The position numbers were made by a program, and so were the translations under genes. The notes under the pieces are model-generated. The model had not been told where the DNA came from. It did not search any database and saw only the letters and a program-made list of their open reading frames with translations. Shown here piece after piece: positions 26,729 through 36,069 of a DNA stretch of 64,000 nucleotides. Source of the DNA: CBDHDJ01 sp965261645 (GTDB taxonomy: Bacteria > Pseudomonadota > Alphaproteobacteria > SHVV01). The stretch lies in NCBI GenBank assembly GCA_965261645.1, contig CBDHDJ010000004.1, positions 1,922,001 through 1,986,000 on the forward strand, given 5' to 3'. Numbering within the stretch: the first letter of the stretch is position 1; every line of letters starts with the position of its first letter.

Positions 26729-27706
26729 GTGCGGGCGCCTGAGTTTTGGACCAGCGGCGGCTCGCTCGCCACCCTGCTCGCCCCCGCAGCGGCGGTCTAC
26801 GATCTCGCCGGACAGCTGCGCCGCGGAATCACACATCCAGTCAAGGCGTCGGTGCCCGTGGTGTGCGTTGGCAATCTGACCGTCGGGGGCGCCGGCAAGA
26901 CGCCGGTGGCACTCGCGATCACCCAGCGGCTCCGCGCCCACGGCAAGCAGGTCCACATCCTGACGCGGGGCTATCGCGGCCGCATGACCGGGCCTGTTGC
27001 CGTCGATCCCGCCCGGCACACGGCCCGCGAGGTCGGCGATGAGGCGCTGCTGCTCGCCGCCGCCGCACCGACCTGGGTGGCGCGCGACCGGCCGGCGGGG
27101 GCCCGGGCCGCCGCCCAAGCGGGCGCCCAGATCGTCGTCATGGACGATGGGCTGCAAAGCGCCACGCTCACCAAGGACGTCTCGCTGCTGGTGATCGACG
27201 GCGGCTACGGCTTCGGCAATGGCCGCGTCATCCCGGCGGGGCCGCTGCGCGAGGCGCCGCCCCGGGGCTTCGCCCGCGCCGACGCCGTCATCGTCGTCGA
27301 CGACCCGGTCGCGCGCGCGGCCGCCATCGAGCCCTGCAATGGGACACCGTGGCTTGCCGCACACCTGGTGCCCGACCCCCGTGCCGAGGCGCTCGCAGGC
27401 CAGGCCGTCGTCGCGTTTGCCGGCATCGGCCGACCCGAGAAGTTCTTCAATACGTTGCGTGCGATCGGCTGTCGGCTCGTCGAAGGGCGCGGGTTCCCGG
27501 ACCATCACTTCTACGACCCCGACGAGATCATGCGTCTTGTGGAGCTGGCCTGCGAGAGGCGCGCCCAGCTCGTCACCACGATGAAAGACGTCGTCCGGCT
27601 GCCCGCCGAGGCGCGGGCGATGGTCACGCCGGTCACCGTCAACGTCGAGTTCGAGGATCCGGAAGCCCTCGATCGCGTTCTCGACCCGGTCTTGCATACC
27701 GCCTGA
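26729..27706 (+). CDS. lpxK: tetraacyldisaccharide 4'-kinase
   Basis: A 325-residue lipid A kinase that phosphorylates the 4' position of the disaccharide before Kdo addition. The P-loop is VGGAGKTPVALAI (residues 52-64), followed by ILTRGYRGRM, VVMDDGLQSATL and GNGRVIPAGPLREAP. GTG at 26729 is preferred because AGGAG lies eight bases before it and the family N-terminus is MRAPEFW-like; an ATG at 26711 is in frame. It ends at 27706. The next gene lies in the same frame. Confidence 0.95.
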   Translation: MRAPEFWTSGGSLATLLAPAAAVYDLAGQLRRGITHPVKASVPVVCVGNLTVGGAGKTPVALAITQRLRAHGKQVHILTRGYRGRMTGPVAVDPARHTAREVGDEALLLAAAAPTWVARDRPAGARAAAQAGAQIVVMDDGLQSATLTKDVSLLVIDGGYGFGNGRVIPAGPLREAPPRGFARADAVIVVDDPVARAAAIEPCNGTPWLAAHLVPDPRAEALAGQAVVAFAGIGRPEKFFNTLRAIGCRLVEGRGFPDHHFYDPDEIMRLVELACERRAQLVTTMKDVVRLPAEARAMVTPVTVNVEFEDPEALDRVLDPVLHTA

Positions 27707-27820
27707 GCGCGGATCATCGACGCCGGCAAAACCCAGTCGGCGGAGCGCCCCAGCGGCGGCGAGGCCGGGGCCGGGGGGCCCCAACGTCTCGAAGCGTTCG
27801 CCGTCCGGCTCGCGTTCGCG

Positions 27821-28504
27821 TTGTTCACGCGTTTGACCCTCGAACGGGCCTCGGCGTTGGGCGGTTGGCTCGGGCGGAGCCTCGGACCGCGCCTGCCGGT
27901 TTCGCGGCGCGCGCGGGACAACCTCCGCCGCGCCTTCCCCGATATGGAGGAGTCCGAGATCGAGCGCATCGTACGCGGAATGTGGGACAACCTGGGCCGC
28001 GTCGCGGCGGAGTACCCCCACCTTGGCGAGATCGACTGCTACACCGACGGCGGACGCGTCGAGGTGGTCGGGACCGAGACCCTCGACCGGCTGCGCGATG
28101 AGGGCACCGGTTGCATCTTCTTCGGCGGCCATCTCGCCAATTGGGAGCTCCTGCCGCTGGCCGGCGTCCAGCGCGGCGTCGAGCTGACCCAAGTCTACCG
28201 GCGCGCCAACAACCCGCTTGTCGAGGACATCCCGGTGCCTTTCTTCGGCCGCGATGCGATGACCGCGCCGGCGCTCGCCCAGCTCGCGCGCCGTTTCCAG
28301 TGTCCCATAGTGCCGGCTCGGATCGAGCGGCTCGGCGGCGTGCGCTTTCGCCTCACCGTGTTTCCGCCGCTCACCGTGCCCAAGACCGACGATGCGGACG
28401 CGGACGCCTTCGCGACCATGCGCGAGGTCAACGCGCTGCTCGAGGGCTGGATCCGCGAGCGGCCCGAGCAGTGGACCTGGGTCCACCGCCGCTGGCCCGA
28501 CTGA
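27821..28504 (+). CDS. lipid A biosynthesis lauroyl acyltransferase family protein, start uncertain
   Basis: The product belongs to the LpxL/HtrB acyltransferases that add secondary acyl chains to Kdo-lipid A. It has ASALGGWLGRSLGPRLPVSR, RARDNLRRAFPDM, the HX4D/E motif FFGGHLANWELLPLAG, and C-terminal PEQWTWVHRRWPD. From the TTG at 27821 it has 227 residues, short for the family. The same frame is open upstream to the lpxK stop (27704-27706) and includes family-like RLEAFAVRLAFALFTRL before the TTG, yet no ATG or GTG is found there. The true start is thus unclear. Confidence 0.78.
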   Translation: MFTRLTLERASALGGWLGRSLGPRLPVSRRARDNLRRAFPDMEESEIERIVRGMWDNLGRVAAEYPHLGEIDCYTDGGRVEVVGTETLDRLRDEGTGCIFFGGHLANWELLPLAGVQRGVELTQVYRRANNPLVEDIPVPFFGRDAMTAPALAQLARRFQCPIVPARIERLGGVRFRLTVFPPLTVPKTDDADADAFATMREVNALLEGWIRERPEQWTWVHRRWPD

Positions 28505-28519
28505 GCATCCCGCCCCGAA

Positions 28520-29341
28520 TTACTCCGCCGCCGGCATCGGTCCGGCCAGCAGCGCCGGATCGAGCGGCTGTTTGAACCAGCTCACGCGCCAGTCGAGATG
28601 CGCGCCCGTCACCCGGCCGGTGGCGCCCACGCGGCCGATCGGATCGCCTTGCTCAACCCGGTCGCCGACGCTCACGCCCACTCCATTCAAATGCGAGTAA
28701 ACCGACGTCATGCCGTGGCCGTGATCGATCATCACCGTACCCCCGGTGAAGAAAAGATCGGCCTCGGCCAGGGCGACGGAACCCGGCGCGGCGGCGTGAA
28801 CCTGCGCGCCGGCGGGCGCGGCGATGTCGATGCCGAAATGAGGCCGGCGCGGCTCGCCGTTGAGAATCCTTCCGGGACCATAGACCCCGGTGATGGTGCC
28901 GACGACCGGCCAGCGGAAGCCCTCGGCGAAGCCCAAGAGCCCGCTATCGCGCCGGCGCACCTCGGCGATCATGCGGCCCTCGCGGCCGATGCGCTCGAGC
29001 TCCTTGGCCGAGGGGCTCACCATGTTGGAGGGTAGCCCGTCGATCCGCTGCACCTCGTAGGTGCGCCGCGCGATCTCGAGAACGCGCACCTCCTCGCGGC
29101 CGTCGGCGAAGCGCACCGACAGGCGCGCCGGGCCGCGTACATCGCGGCCGAAGCCAAAGACGAAGATCCCCGAGGCGGACACCCTGAGCGGCCGCTCGTC
29201 GAGCGTGACGTCGGCGCCCGGCGCCGTCTGTCCCACGACGAGTCCGCCCTGGATGAAGTCGCCATCGAGAATAAGCTCGCCCGCAGCGGCCGGCGCACGG
29301 GCGAGCGCCAACACGAGCAAGCCGGCGAGAATGCGGATCAT
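28520..29341 (-). CDS. M23-family (LytM) murein peptidase, exported
   Basis: A 273-residue secreted protein with signal peptide MIRILAGLLVLALARAPAAA. The peptidase core reads GPGRILNGEPRRPHFGIDIA (metal-binding HxxxD), VMIDHGHGMTSVYSHLNGV and VTGAHLDWRVSW. In this last motif the usual second histidine of HxH is an aspartate, a variant I recall in this subfamily but which may affect activity. It likely cuts peptidoglycan in the periplasm. The start overlaps the stop of the DUF2093 gene, so it is co-transcribed with xseA. Confidence 0.85.
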   Translation of the reverse strand: MIRILAGLLVLALARAPAAAGELILDGDFIQGGLVVGQTAPGADVTLDERPLRVSASGIFVFGFGRDVRGPARLSVRFADGREEVRVLEIARRTYEVQRIDGLPSNMVSPSAKELERIGREGRMIAEVRRRDSGLLGFAEGFRWPVVGTITGVYGPGRILNGEPRRPHFGIDIAAPAGAQVHAAAPGSVALAEADLFFTGGTVMIDHGHGMTSVYSHLNGVGVSVGDRVEQGDPIGRVGATGRVTGAHLDWRVSWFKQPLDPALLAGPMPAAE

Positions 29342-29571
29342 GCGCCGCGGCGCGCGCGGCGTTCCGTCGCCCGTTTCAGCGCCGCTTCGGCGCTGGCGTA
29401 GGCTTCCTGATATTCCACGCTCCAGTAGCGCAAGACGTCGAGCGGGATTTCAGCGCCGGTGACCGCGCACACGACATGGCTGCCCGGCGTGATCACTTCG
29501 AACACGCCGGGCCTGTAGCGAAGCTTGGCTTCCTTCCGCGCCGGCGGGTTGTCCTGGTCGCTGCCCCACAT
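29338..29571 (-). CDS. DUF2093 small protein
   Basis: A 77-residue protein (EAKLRYRPGVFEVITPGSHV, CAVTGAEIPLDVLRYWSVEY) matching the DUF2093 pattern found in alphaproteobacteria. Its place between xseA and an M23 peptidase is usual. The role is unknown. It begins ten bases after the xseA stop and overlaps the peptidase gene by four bases. Confidence 0.85.
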   Translation of the reverse strand: MWGSDQDNPPARKEAKLRYRPGVFEVITPGSHVVCAVTGAEIPLDVLRYWSVEYQEAYASAEAALKRATERRARRGA

Positions 29572-29581
29572 CCGTTCGCTC

Positions 29582-31024
29582 CTACAGAAGCTTGCCTTGC
29601 CGGTCCGTCGTGCGCCGGGCGGGTGGCCGCGCCGATTTGGGCGTGGGTCCGGTCACGCGGGCTTCGGCCGTGCCGTCATGGAAGGTGATGGCCAAGCCCT
29701 TCCCCGGGTGCGTCGCCGCCGCGCTGGTCACCGGCTGTCCGGACAAGTCCCGGACAACGGCGTAGCCGCGCTCGAGGACTCGTTCGTAACTCAGACTGTC
29801 GAGCAACTTCGCCTGCCCGTCGAGGGTCGTGCGAAAATCGCGCAGTAAATGCGCCATGGCCGCCGCCAGGCGCCGCGCGAGCTCGCCGGTATGGCTCCGC
29901 TCGGCCTTGATTTCGCGTCGCACGTGCGAGGGATGGAGGCGCGCGGCGGCCTCGGCGAGCCAGCTTTTGCGCATCTCCAGCCCACTCACTAGCGCCTTGC
30001 GCAGATCTTCCGTCAGGTCACCGAGGCGTTGCATCGCGGTCCCCAAGAGCTCGCGCGGGGAGTGCAAGCCCCGCTCGGCGGCGAGAAGCTGGATGCGCGC
30101 CCCCTCGATGCGGCGCGTCACGGCGCCCGCCGCTCGGCGCTCGAGATCGCTCACCGTCATAGCGAGCTCGGCGCGCACCGGCACCGCCATCTCGGCCGCC
30201 GCCGTCGGCGTCGGCGCGCGCACATCGGCGGCGAAATCGATGAGCGTGGTATCGGTCTCATGGCCCACCGCCGAGATGAGCGGGATCTCGCTCGCCGCGG
30301 CCGCGCGGACCACGATCTCCTCGTTGAAGGCCCATAGGTCCTCGAGGCTGCCGCCGCCGCGGGCGACGATGAGAAGATCGGGCCGCGGCACAGGCCCGCC
30401 CGGCGCGAGGCGGTTAAACCCGGTGATCGCTGCCGCAATCTGGGCCGCCGCCTCGGTGCCTTGCACCGCGACCGGCCAGATCAGCACGTGGCGGGGGAAG
30501 CGGTCGGCGAGGCGGTGCAGGATGTCGCGGATGACCGCTCCGCTCGGCGAGGTGACGACGCCGATCAGCCCGGGCAAAAAGGGCAATTCCTGTTTGCGCT
30601 GGTCGTCGAACAGGCCCTCGGCGGCGAGCGCCTTGCGCCGCTTTTCCAGCAGCGCCATCAACGCGCCTTCGCCCGCCGGCTCGACCTCCTCGATGACGAG
30701 CTGGTATTTCGAGCGGCCGGGATAGGTGGTGAGCTGGCCGGTGAACACCATCTCGAGGCCGTCCTCCGGCGGAAAGGCGAGCCGCGAGGCGGTGGCGCGC
30801 CAGCACACGGCATCCAGCACGGCGGCTTCGTCCTTGAGGCTCATATAGAGATGGCCGGAGGCGGCGCTCTTGAAGCCCGACACCTCGCCGCGCACCCGCA
30901 CGCGCCCGAAGGCGCCCTCGATGGTGCGCTTGACCGCCTGCGAAATCTCGCTGACGGTGAACTCGGGCAGGTTGGAAACGGCCGAGCCCGCCGCCCCGCC
31001 ATTGTCGGAATGGATATCGCTCAT
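29582..31024 (-). CDS. xseA: exodeoxyribonuclease VII large subunit
   Basis: A 480-residue subunit. An N-terminal OB-fold (FTVSEISQAVKRTIEGAFGR, VRGEVSGFK, SGHLYMSLKD) is followed by the nuclease domain with GVVTSPSGAVIRDI, ARGGGSLEDLWAFNEE and ISAVGHETDTTLIDFAADVR. A long helical region follows. Together with XseB it degrades single-stranded DNA. xseB is not in the window. It is divergent from purD across about 170 bases. Confidence 0.95.
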   Translation of the reverse strand: MSDIHSDNGGAAGSAVSNLPEFTVSEISQAVKRTIEGAFGRVRVRGEVSGFKSAASGHLYMSLKDEAAVLDAVCWRATASRLAFPPEDGLEMVFTGQLTTYPGRSKYQLVIEEVEPAGEGALMALLEKRRKALAAEGLFDDQRKQELPFLPGLIGVVTSPSGAVIRDILHRLADRFPRHVLIWPVAVQGTEAAAQIAAAITGFNRLAPGGPVPRPDLLIVARGGGSLEDLWAFNEEIVVRAAAASEIPLISAVGHETDTTLIDFAADVRAPTPTAAAEMAVPVRAELAMTVSDLERRAAGAVTRRIEGARIQLLAAERGLHSPRELLGTAMQRLGDLTEDLRKALVSGLEMRKSWLAEAAARLHPSHVRREIKAERSHTGELARRLAAAMAHLLRDFRTTLDGQAKLLDSLSYERVLERGYAVVRDLSGQPVTSAAATHPGKGLAITFHDGTAEARVTGPTPKSARPPARRTTDRQGKLL

Positions 31025-31195
31025 CGGGTTCAGATCGCCACGCGCCTCGTTTTGGCCTCAAAGCAGCCTGCCATGATACAAAAGTGGCTGCATGGCCGAA
31101 ACCCCGCCAACCGGCGCGACAATTGACAGGCCCGGCAAAAATGCCGACAACCCCGGTGGGCTTCAGTCCTCACCTCAGCGCTCTTGGGCCGCATC

Positions 31196-32488
31196 ATGAA
31201 AGTCCTCATCGTCGGATCGGGCGGGCGCGAGCACGCACTGTGCTGGGCGCTCAGCGCTTCACCGTTGGTCGAACGGCTGTATTGCGCGCCCGGCAACGGC
31301 GGCATCGCCGAGGAGGCCGAATGCGTTGACATCGGGCCCAGCGACTCGGCCAAGCTTGTCGATTTCTGCCGCGCCGAGGCCATCGAGTTCGTCGTCGTCG
31401 GCCCCGAGGCGCCGCTCGTCGCGGGCCTGGTCGACGAGCTCGAGGGGGCTGGAATCAAGGCCTTCGGTCCCTCCGCCGCCGCCGCCCAGCTCGAGGCCTC
31501 GAAGGGCTTCACCAAGGATTTGTGCGCGGCCCACGCCATCCCCACCGGCGCCTATGGCCGCTTCCGCGAGGCCCGGCCGGCCAAGGCGTTCATCGCCGAG
31601 ATGGGCGCGCCGGTCGTGGTCAAGGCCGATGGGCTTGCCGCCGGCAAGGGGGTGACGGTGGCCGCGACCATTGAGGAGGCCGAACGCGCGGTCGACGAGG
31701 CGCTCGGCGGCCGCTTCGGCCGGGCCGGCGAGGATCTCCTCGTCGAAGAGTTTCTCGCCGGCGAGGAGGCGAGCTTCTTCGCGCTGGTCGACGGTAAGAC
31801 CGCGCTCCCGCTCGCCTCGGCCCAGGACCACAAGACGATCGGCGAGGGCGACACCGGCCCCAACACGGGCGGCATGGGCGCCTATTCACCGGCGCCGGTG
31901 ATGACCGAGGCGCTCGAACAGGAGGTCATGGCGCGCATCATCACGCCCACGGTCGAGGCGATGGCGGCCCAAGGCACGCCCTACAAGGGCGTGCTCTATG
32001 CCGGGCTCATGATCACCGCGGACGGGCCCCAGCTCCTCGAATACAACGTGCGCTTCGGCGATCCCGAATGCCAGGTGCTGATGCCGAGGCTGCAATCCGA
32101 CCTGCTGCCGGCATTGATCGCCGCCCGTGACGGTGTGCTCGACCATTTCGATCTGCGCTGGCACCCTGAAACCACGCTCTGCGTGGTGATGGCCGCCAAA
32201 GGCTATCCCGGCGCCTACGAATCGGGCGGCCTGATCGGCAACCTCGCCGCCGCCGGGGCGGACGACGATGTCACCATCTTCCATGCCGGCACCAAGCGCG
32301 AGGGCGATCACGTCATCGCCGCGGGCGGCCGCGTGCTGGGCGTGACGGCATTGGGCGCCGATATCGCCGCGGCCCAGGCCCGTGCCTACCGCGCCGTCGA
32401 CGCCATCAAGTGGAGTGACGGCTTCTGCCGCCGCGACATCGGCTGGCGCGCGCTCGAGCGCAGCCGCGAGACCGGAAGCGCCCCATGA
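31196..32488 (+). CDS. purD: phosphoribosylamine-glycine ligase
   Basis: A 430-residue ATP-grasp enzyme of purine synthesis that joins glycine to phosphoribosylamine. It opens MKVLIVGSGGREHALCWAL, with VVVGPEAPLVAGLVDEL, SKGFTKDLC, VVVKADGLAAGKGVTV, TGPNTGGMGAYSPAP and a C-terminal VLGVTALGADIAAAQARAY. ATG at 31196 is selected over an in-frame TTG at 31184 because the family starts here. Its stop overlaps the ATG of the phosphotransferase gene. Confidence 0.96.
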   Translation: MKVLIVGSGGREHALCWALSASPLVERLYCAPGNGGIAEEAECVDIGPSDSAKLVDFCRAEAIEFVVVGPEAPLVAGLVDELEGAGIKAFGPSAAAAQLEASKGFTKDLCAAHAIPTGAYGRFREARPAKAFIAEMGAPVVVKADGLAAGKGVTVAATIEEAERAVDEALGGRFGRAGEDLLVEEFLAGEEASFFALVDGKTALPLASAQDHKTIGEGDTGPNTGGMGAYSPAPVMTEALEQEVMARIITPTVEAMAAQGTPYKGVLYAGLMITADGPQLLEYNVRFGDPECQVLMPRLQSDLLPALIAARDGVLDHFDLRWHPETTLCVVMAAKGYPGAYESGGLIGNLAAAGADDDVTIFHAGTKREGDHVIAAGGRVLGVTALGADIAAAQARAYRAVDAIKWSDGFCRRDIGWRALERSRETGSAP

Positions 32489-33549
32489 GCGGCCGCCAGG
32501 ACCAGTACGCCGGCACCATGGCCGTGCGCGAAGCGCACCGGATCGACGAGGCGGCGCTCGAAGCCTATCTCGCCGGTTGCATCCCCGATTTTCAGGGCCC
32601 GATCACCGTCGCGCAGTTCCGCGGCGGTCAGTCGAACCCGACCTATCTGGTGAGCGCGGCAACAAGCCGCTACGTGGTGCGGCGCAAGCCACCGGGCAAG
32701 CTCCTGCCCTCGGCCCATGCGGTCGAGCGCGAATACCGCATCATCACGGCGCTCGGGCCGACCGATGTGCCGGTCCCGCGGACCTACGCGCTCTGCGAGG
32801 ACGCGGACGTCATCGGCACGGCGTTCTACGTGATGGACTATGTCGAAGGACGAATCTTCTGGGATATGCCGCTCCCCGGCCTCGCGCCGGACGAGCGCGC
32901 GGCGATCTACGATGCCCTCAACTCCGGGTTGGCGCGCCTCCATCTCGTCGACCACCGCGCCATCGGGCTCGAGGACTTCGGCCGGGCAGGCGGCTATGTC
33001 GAGCGCCAGATCGCGCGCTGGACCAAACAATACCGCGCCTCGGAGACCGAGACGATCGAGGCCATGGAAGAGCTCATCGCCTGGCTGCCCGCCAACCTGC
33101 CCGGCGATGACGTCACCACGCTGGTGCACGGCGATTATCGCCTCGACAACACGGTGTTCGCGGCCGATGCGCCCGAGCTGCTCGGCATCCTCGATTGGGA
33201 GATCTCGACCCTCGGCCACCCGGTCGCCGATTTCGCCTATCACTGCATGCCGTGGCGCTTGCCGCCGGAGACCGGCCGCGGCATGGCCGGGCTCGACTCT
33301 GGCGCCCTCGGCATCCCCACCGAAGAGGCCTACCGCGACGCCTATTGCCGGCGCACCGGGCGGACGGAGCTGCCCCATTGGGAGTACTATATGGCCTACA
33401 ACATGTTCCGCATGTCGGCTATTTTGCAGGGCATCATGGGCCGCGCGCGGGACGGCACGGCGGCCAGCGAGCACGCCTTCGAGACCGGCCGCATGGCGCG
33501 CCCGATCGCCGAAGTGGCCTGGGCCCAGGTCGAGGCGATGGGGGGTTAG
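32485..33549 (+). CDS. APH-family phosphotransferase (acyl-CoA dehydrogenase-linked)
   Basis: A 354-residue kinase-fold protein with FRGGQSNPTYLV, a Brenner motif HGDYRLDN (catalytic D217) and the metal-binding ILDWE near residue 236. It resembles the kinase half of ACAD10/ACAD11, which act together with a dehydrogenase on 4-hydroxy fatty acids. An acyl-CoA dehydrogenase gene of the matching type lies next to it on the other strand, supporting the same pathway. Antibiotic resistance is unlikely. It overlaps the purD stop by four bases. Confidence 0.82.
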   Translation: MSGRQDQYAGTMAVREAHRIDEAALEAYLAGCIPDFQGPITVAQFRGGQSNPTYLVSAATSRYVVRRKPPGKLLPSAHAVEREYRIITALGPTDVPVPRTYALCEDADVIGTAFYVMDYVEGRIFWDMPLPGLAPDERAAIYDALNSGLARLHLVDHRAIGLEDFGRAGGYVERQIARWTKQYRASETETIEAMEELIAWLPANLPGDDVTTLVHGDYRLDNTVFAADAPELLGILDWEISTLGHPVADFAYHCMPWRLPPETGRGMAGLDSGALGIPTEEAYRDAYCRRTGRTELPHWEYYMAYNMFRMSAILQGIMGRARDGTAASEHAFETGRMARPIAEVAWAQVEAMGG

Positions 33550-33563
33550 GCGGGCTTACGCGC

Positions 33564-34766
33564 TCAGTTGTATTTCCTGAGCTCGATCTTGGCGACGGCC
33601 TCGCGGTGCACCTCGTCGGGGCCGTCGACGATGCGCAGGATGCGCCCGCGGGCGTAGGAATAGGCGAGCTCGAAGTCGCCCGAGACGCCGGCCGCGCCGT
33701 GCACCTGGATCGCGCGGTCGACCACCTGTTGCAGCATGTTGGGCACCACCACCTTGATCATGGCGATCTCGGCGCGCGCCTCCTTGTTGCCGACGGTGTC
33801 CATGCGCCAAGCGGCATTCAGCGTGAGGGTGCGCGACTGATCGATCTCCATGCGGCAATCGGCGATGTGCTGGCGCACCACGCCCTGCTCGGCCAGCGGC
33901 TTGCCGAAGGCGGTGCGCGAGCGCGCCCGTTTGCACATCATTTCGAGCGCGCGCTCGGCCTGTCCGACGGCGCGCATGCAATGGTGGATGCGCCCGGGAC
34001 CGAGCCTGCCTTGCGCGATCTCGAAGCCGCGCCCCTCGCCCAGGATCATGTTATCCGCCGGCACGCGCACATCCTCGAAGTTCACCTCGCAATGGCCGTG
34101 CGGCGCATCGTCATAGCCGAAGATGGTGAGCGGGCGGATCACCGTGACGCCGGGCGTGTCAATCGGCACCAGCACCATCGAATGCTGCTTGTGGCGCGCA
34201 GCATCGGGGTCGCTCTTGCCCATGAAGATGAAAATCTTGCAGCGCGGATCGGCGGCGCCCGAGGCCCACCATTTCAGGCCGTTGACCACATAGTGATCGC
34301 CGTCGCGCTCGATGCGCGCCTCGAGGTTGGTGGCATCGGATGAGGCCACGCCGGGCTCGGTCATCGCAAAGGTGGAGCGGATCTCGCCGGCGAGCAGGGG
34401 CTCGAGCCAGGCTTTCTTCTGCGCTTCGGTGGCGTAGCGCTCAAGGAGCTCCATGTTGCCGGTGTCGGGCGCCGAGCAGTTGAACGCCTCGGGTGCGATC
34501 GGCGAGCGTCCCATCACCTCGCAGAGCGGCGCGTATTCGAGGTTGGTGAGCCCGGGGCCGCGGTCCGAATCGGGCAGGAACAGATTCCACAGCCCGGCCT
34601 CGCGGGCGCGCGCCTTGAGCTCCTCCATGATCTTCGTCGGCTGCCAGCGGTCACCCGCATCGACCTCCGCGACATAGGCCCGCTCATTGGGGTAGATGTG
34701 CTCGGCCATGAAGGCCTCGAGGCGCGCCTTGAGCTCGACGACCCGATCAGACAATGCAAAATCCAT
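33564..34766 (-). CDS. acyl-CoA dehydrogenase (ACAD11-like)
   Basis: A 400-residue flavoenzyme. It begins MDFALSDRVVELKARLEAFM; FAMTEPGVASSDATNLEARI and YVVNGLKWWASGAADPR belong to the flavin/substrate domain, and RTAFGKPLAEQGVVRQHIAD and QVHGAAGVSGDFELAYSYAR to the C-terminal helices. GGAGG sits upstream of the ATG at 34766, which excludes the longer frame. The convergent phosphotransferase partner suggests oxidation of hydroxylated fatty acids. Convergent ends lie 14 bases apart. Confidence 0.88.
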   Translation of the reverse strand: MDFALSDRVVELKARLEAFMAEHIYPNERAYVAEVDAGDRWQPTKIMEELKARAREAGLWNLFLPDSDRGPGLTNLEYAPLCEVMGRSPIAPEAFNCSAPDTGNMELLERYATEAQKKAWLEPLLAGEIRSTFAMTEPGVASSDATNLEARIERDGDHYVVNGLKWWASGAADPRCKIFIFMGKSDPDAARHKQHSMVLVPIDTPGVTVIRPLTIFGYDDAPHGHCEVNFEDVRVPADNMILGEGRGFEIAQGRLGPGRIHHCMRAVGQAERALEMMCKRARSRTAFGKPLAEQGVVRQHIADCRMEIDQSRTLTLNAAWRMDTVGNKEARAEIAMIKVVVPNMLQQVVDRAIQVHGAAGVSGDFELAYSYARGRILRIVDGPDEVHREAVAKIELRKYN

Positions 34767-34798
34767 GACCCAACCTCCGTTTTGAACGCGCGCAGAGT

Positions 34799-35263
34799 TT
34801 ATCGCCTCGCCGCGAAGAAGTCGCGCAGCAGCACGGCGCACCGGCTTTCGTCGATGCCGCCATAAACCTCCGGCTTGTGATGGCAGCTCGGCTGGGAAAA
34901 AATCCTGGGCCCGTGCTCGACCCCGCCGCCCTTGGGATCGGGGGCGCCGAAGTAGAGCCGGCCGAGGCGCGCCAGCGAAATCGCCTGGGCGCACATCGGG
35001 CAGGGCTCGAGGGTGACGTAAAGATCAAGGCCGTCGAGCCGCTCGCGGCCGAGTTCGGCGGAGACCGCGCGAATCGCCTCCATCTCGGCATGCGCGGTGG
35101 CATCGTGAAGCTCGCGCATGCGGTTGCCCGCCGCGGCGAGCACCGTGCCGCGCTTTGGCTCGACGATCACCGCGCCCACCGGCACCTCGCTCCGGCCGGC
35201 CGCGCGGTGCGCTTCGGCCAGGGCCCGCGCCATCGGGCCCGCTTGATCTGTCGTCTCCGTCAC
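34799..35263 (-). CDS. tadA: tRNA-specific adenosine deaminase
   Basis: A 154-residue zinc deaminase of the CDA fold. The catalytic pair is H58-A-E60 (DATAHAEMEAI) and the zinc cysteines C88 and C91 (TLEPCPMCAQAISLAR). It likely converts A34 to inosine in tRNA-Arg. The usual RVxxGA..PKGG region appears as RLYFGAPDPKGGGVEHG, and the remaining C-terminal part is typical. It starts 86 bases from the divergent amidotransferase-like gene. Confidence 0.88.
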   Translation of the reverse strand: MTETTDQAGPMARALAEAHRAAGRSEVPVGAVIVEPKRGTVLAAAGNRMRELHDATAHAEMEAIRAVSAELGRERLDGLDLYVTLEPCPMCAQAISLARLGRLYFGAPDPKGGGVEHGPRIFSQPSCHHKPEVYGGIDESRCAVLLRDFFAARR

Positions 35264-35349
35264 GGCGCGACCATGCGGGGGTGCAGGCTCAGCGTCAAGC
35301 GCGGCGCCGCCGATTGCCTGGTCCGGCGCTCGGCCCTACACTCCGCGCC

Positions 35350-36066
35350 ATGGCCTCACCGCCCGTCATCGGCATCACGCTCGACTGGGAGCCCGCCGGG
35401 AGCTACGCCGAGCGGCCGTGGTATGCGCTCCGGCAAAACTACTGCGATGCGGTCAAACGCGCCGGCGGCCTGCCCGTTCTGTTGCCCCATGATTCGCAGG
35501 ATGCCGCGCACTATGGCACGCTGATCGACGGTCTGGTGATCTCGGGCGGCGATTTCGACGTCGATCCGGCGCTGTTCGGCGATCCCACGCGGCACGACAC
35601 CGTCACCACCAAGGATCAGCGCACCGCCTTCGAGGTCGCGATGACCCGCGCCGCACTCGACCACGACAAACCGGTGCTCGGCATCTGCGGCGGCCAGCAG
35701 CTCCTCAACGTGGTGCTCGGCGGCACCCTTATTCAGCATATCCCGGACACGGTGGTCGACGCCTTGGCGCACGAGCAGCCGGGCCCGCGCGATGTGCCCG
35801 GGCATGCGGTTCAGGTGATGGAAGGAACGCTCCTGCACCGCATCGTCGGGACCGATGCGATCGAGGTCAACTCCGCCCACCATCAGGCCGCCCGGGACGT
35901 GGGCGAGGGCGTCATCGTCAATGCACTGGCGCCGGACGGCGTCGTCGAAGGCATCGAGGACCCCCGCCAGCGCTTCTGCCTCGGCGTCCAGTGGCATCCC
36001 GAATACGAGCTCAGCGCGGGCGGTGCACTCATTTTCCACGCCTTCATCGCCGCGTGCCGAAGTTGA
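35350..36066 (+). CDS. gamma-glutamyl-gamma-aminobutyrate hydrolase family protein
   Basis: A 238-residue class I glutamine amidotransferase-like hydrolase. The nucleophile is C113 in LGICGGQQLLNVVLGG, with H216 and E218 in VQWHPEYE. The substrate loop SGGDFDVDPALFG matches PuuD-type enzymes that cleave gamma-glutamyl amides in polyamine breakdown. No other puu genes are near, so the substrate is uncertain. It ends three bases before the pseudouridine synthase gene. Confidence 0.87.
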   Translation: MASPPVIGITLDWEPAGSYAERPWYALRQNYCDAVKRAGGLPVLLPHDSQDAAHYGTLIDGLVISGGDFDVDPALFGDPTRHDTVTTKDQRTAFEVAMTRAALDHDKPVLGICGGQQLLNVVLGGTLIQHIPDTVVDALAHEQPGPRDVPGHAVQVMEGTLLHRIVGTDAIEVNSAHHQAARDVGEGVIVNALAPDGVVEGIEDPRQRFCLGVQWHPEYELSAGGALIFHAFIAACRS

Positions 36067-36069
36067 GCC

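Noticed and set aside
32485..33549. Aminoglycoside resistance kinase
   Set aside because: The fold motif is shared, but the sequence and the acyl-CoA dehydrogenase neighbour fit the ACAD10/11-type kinase.
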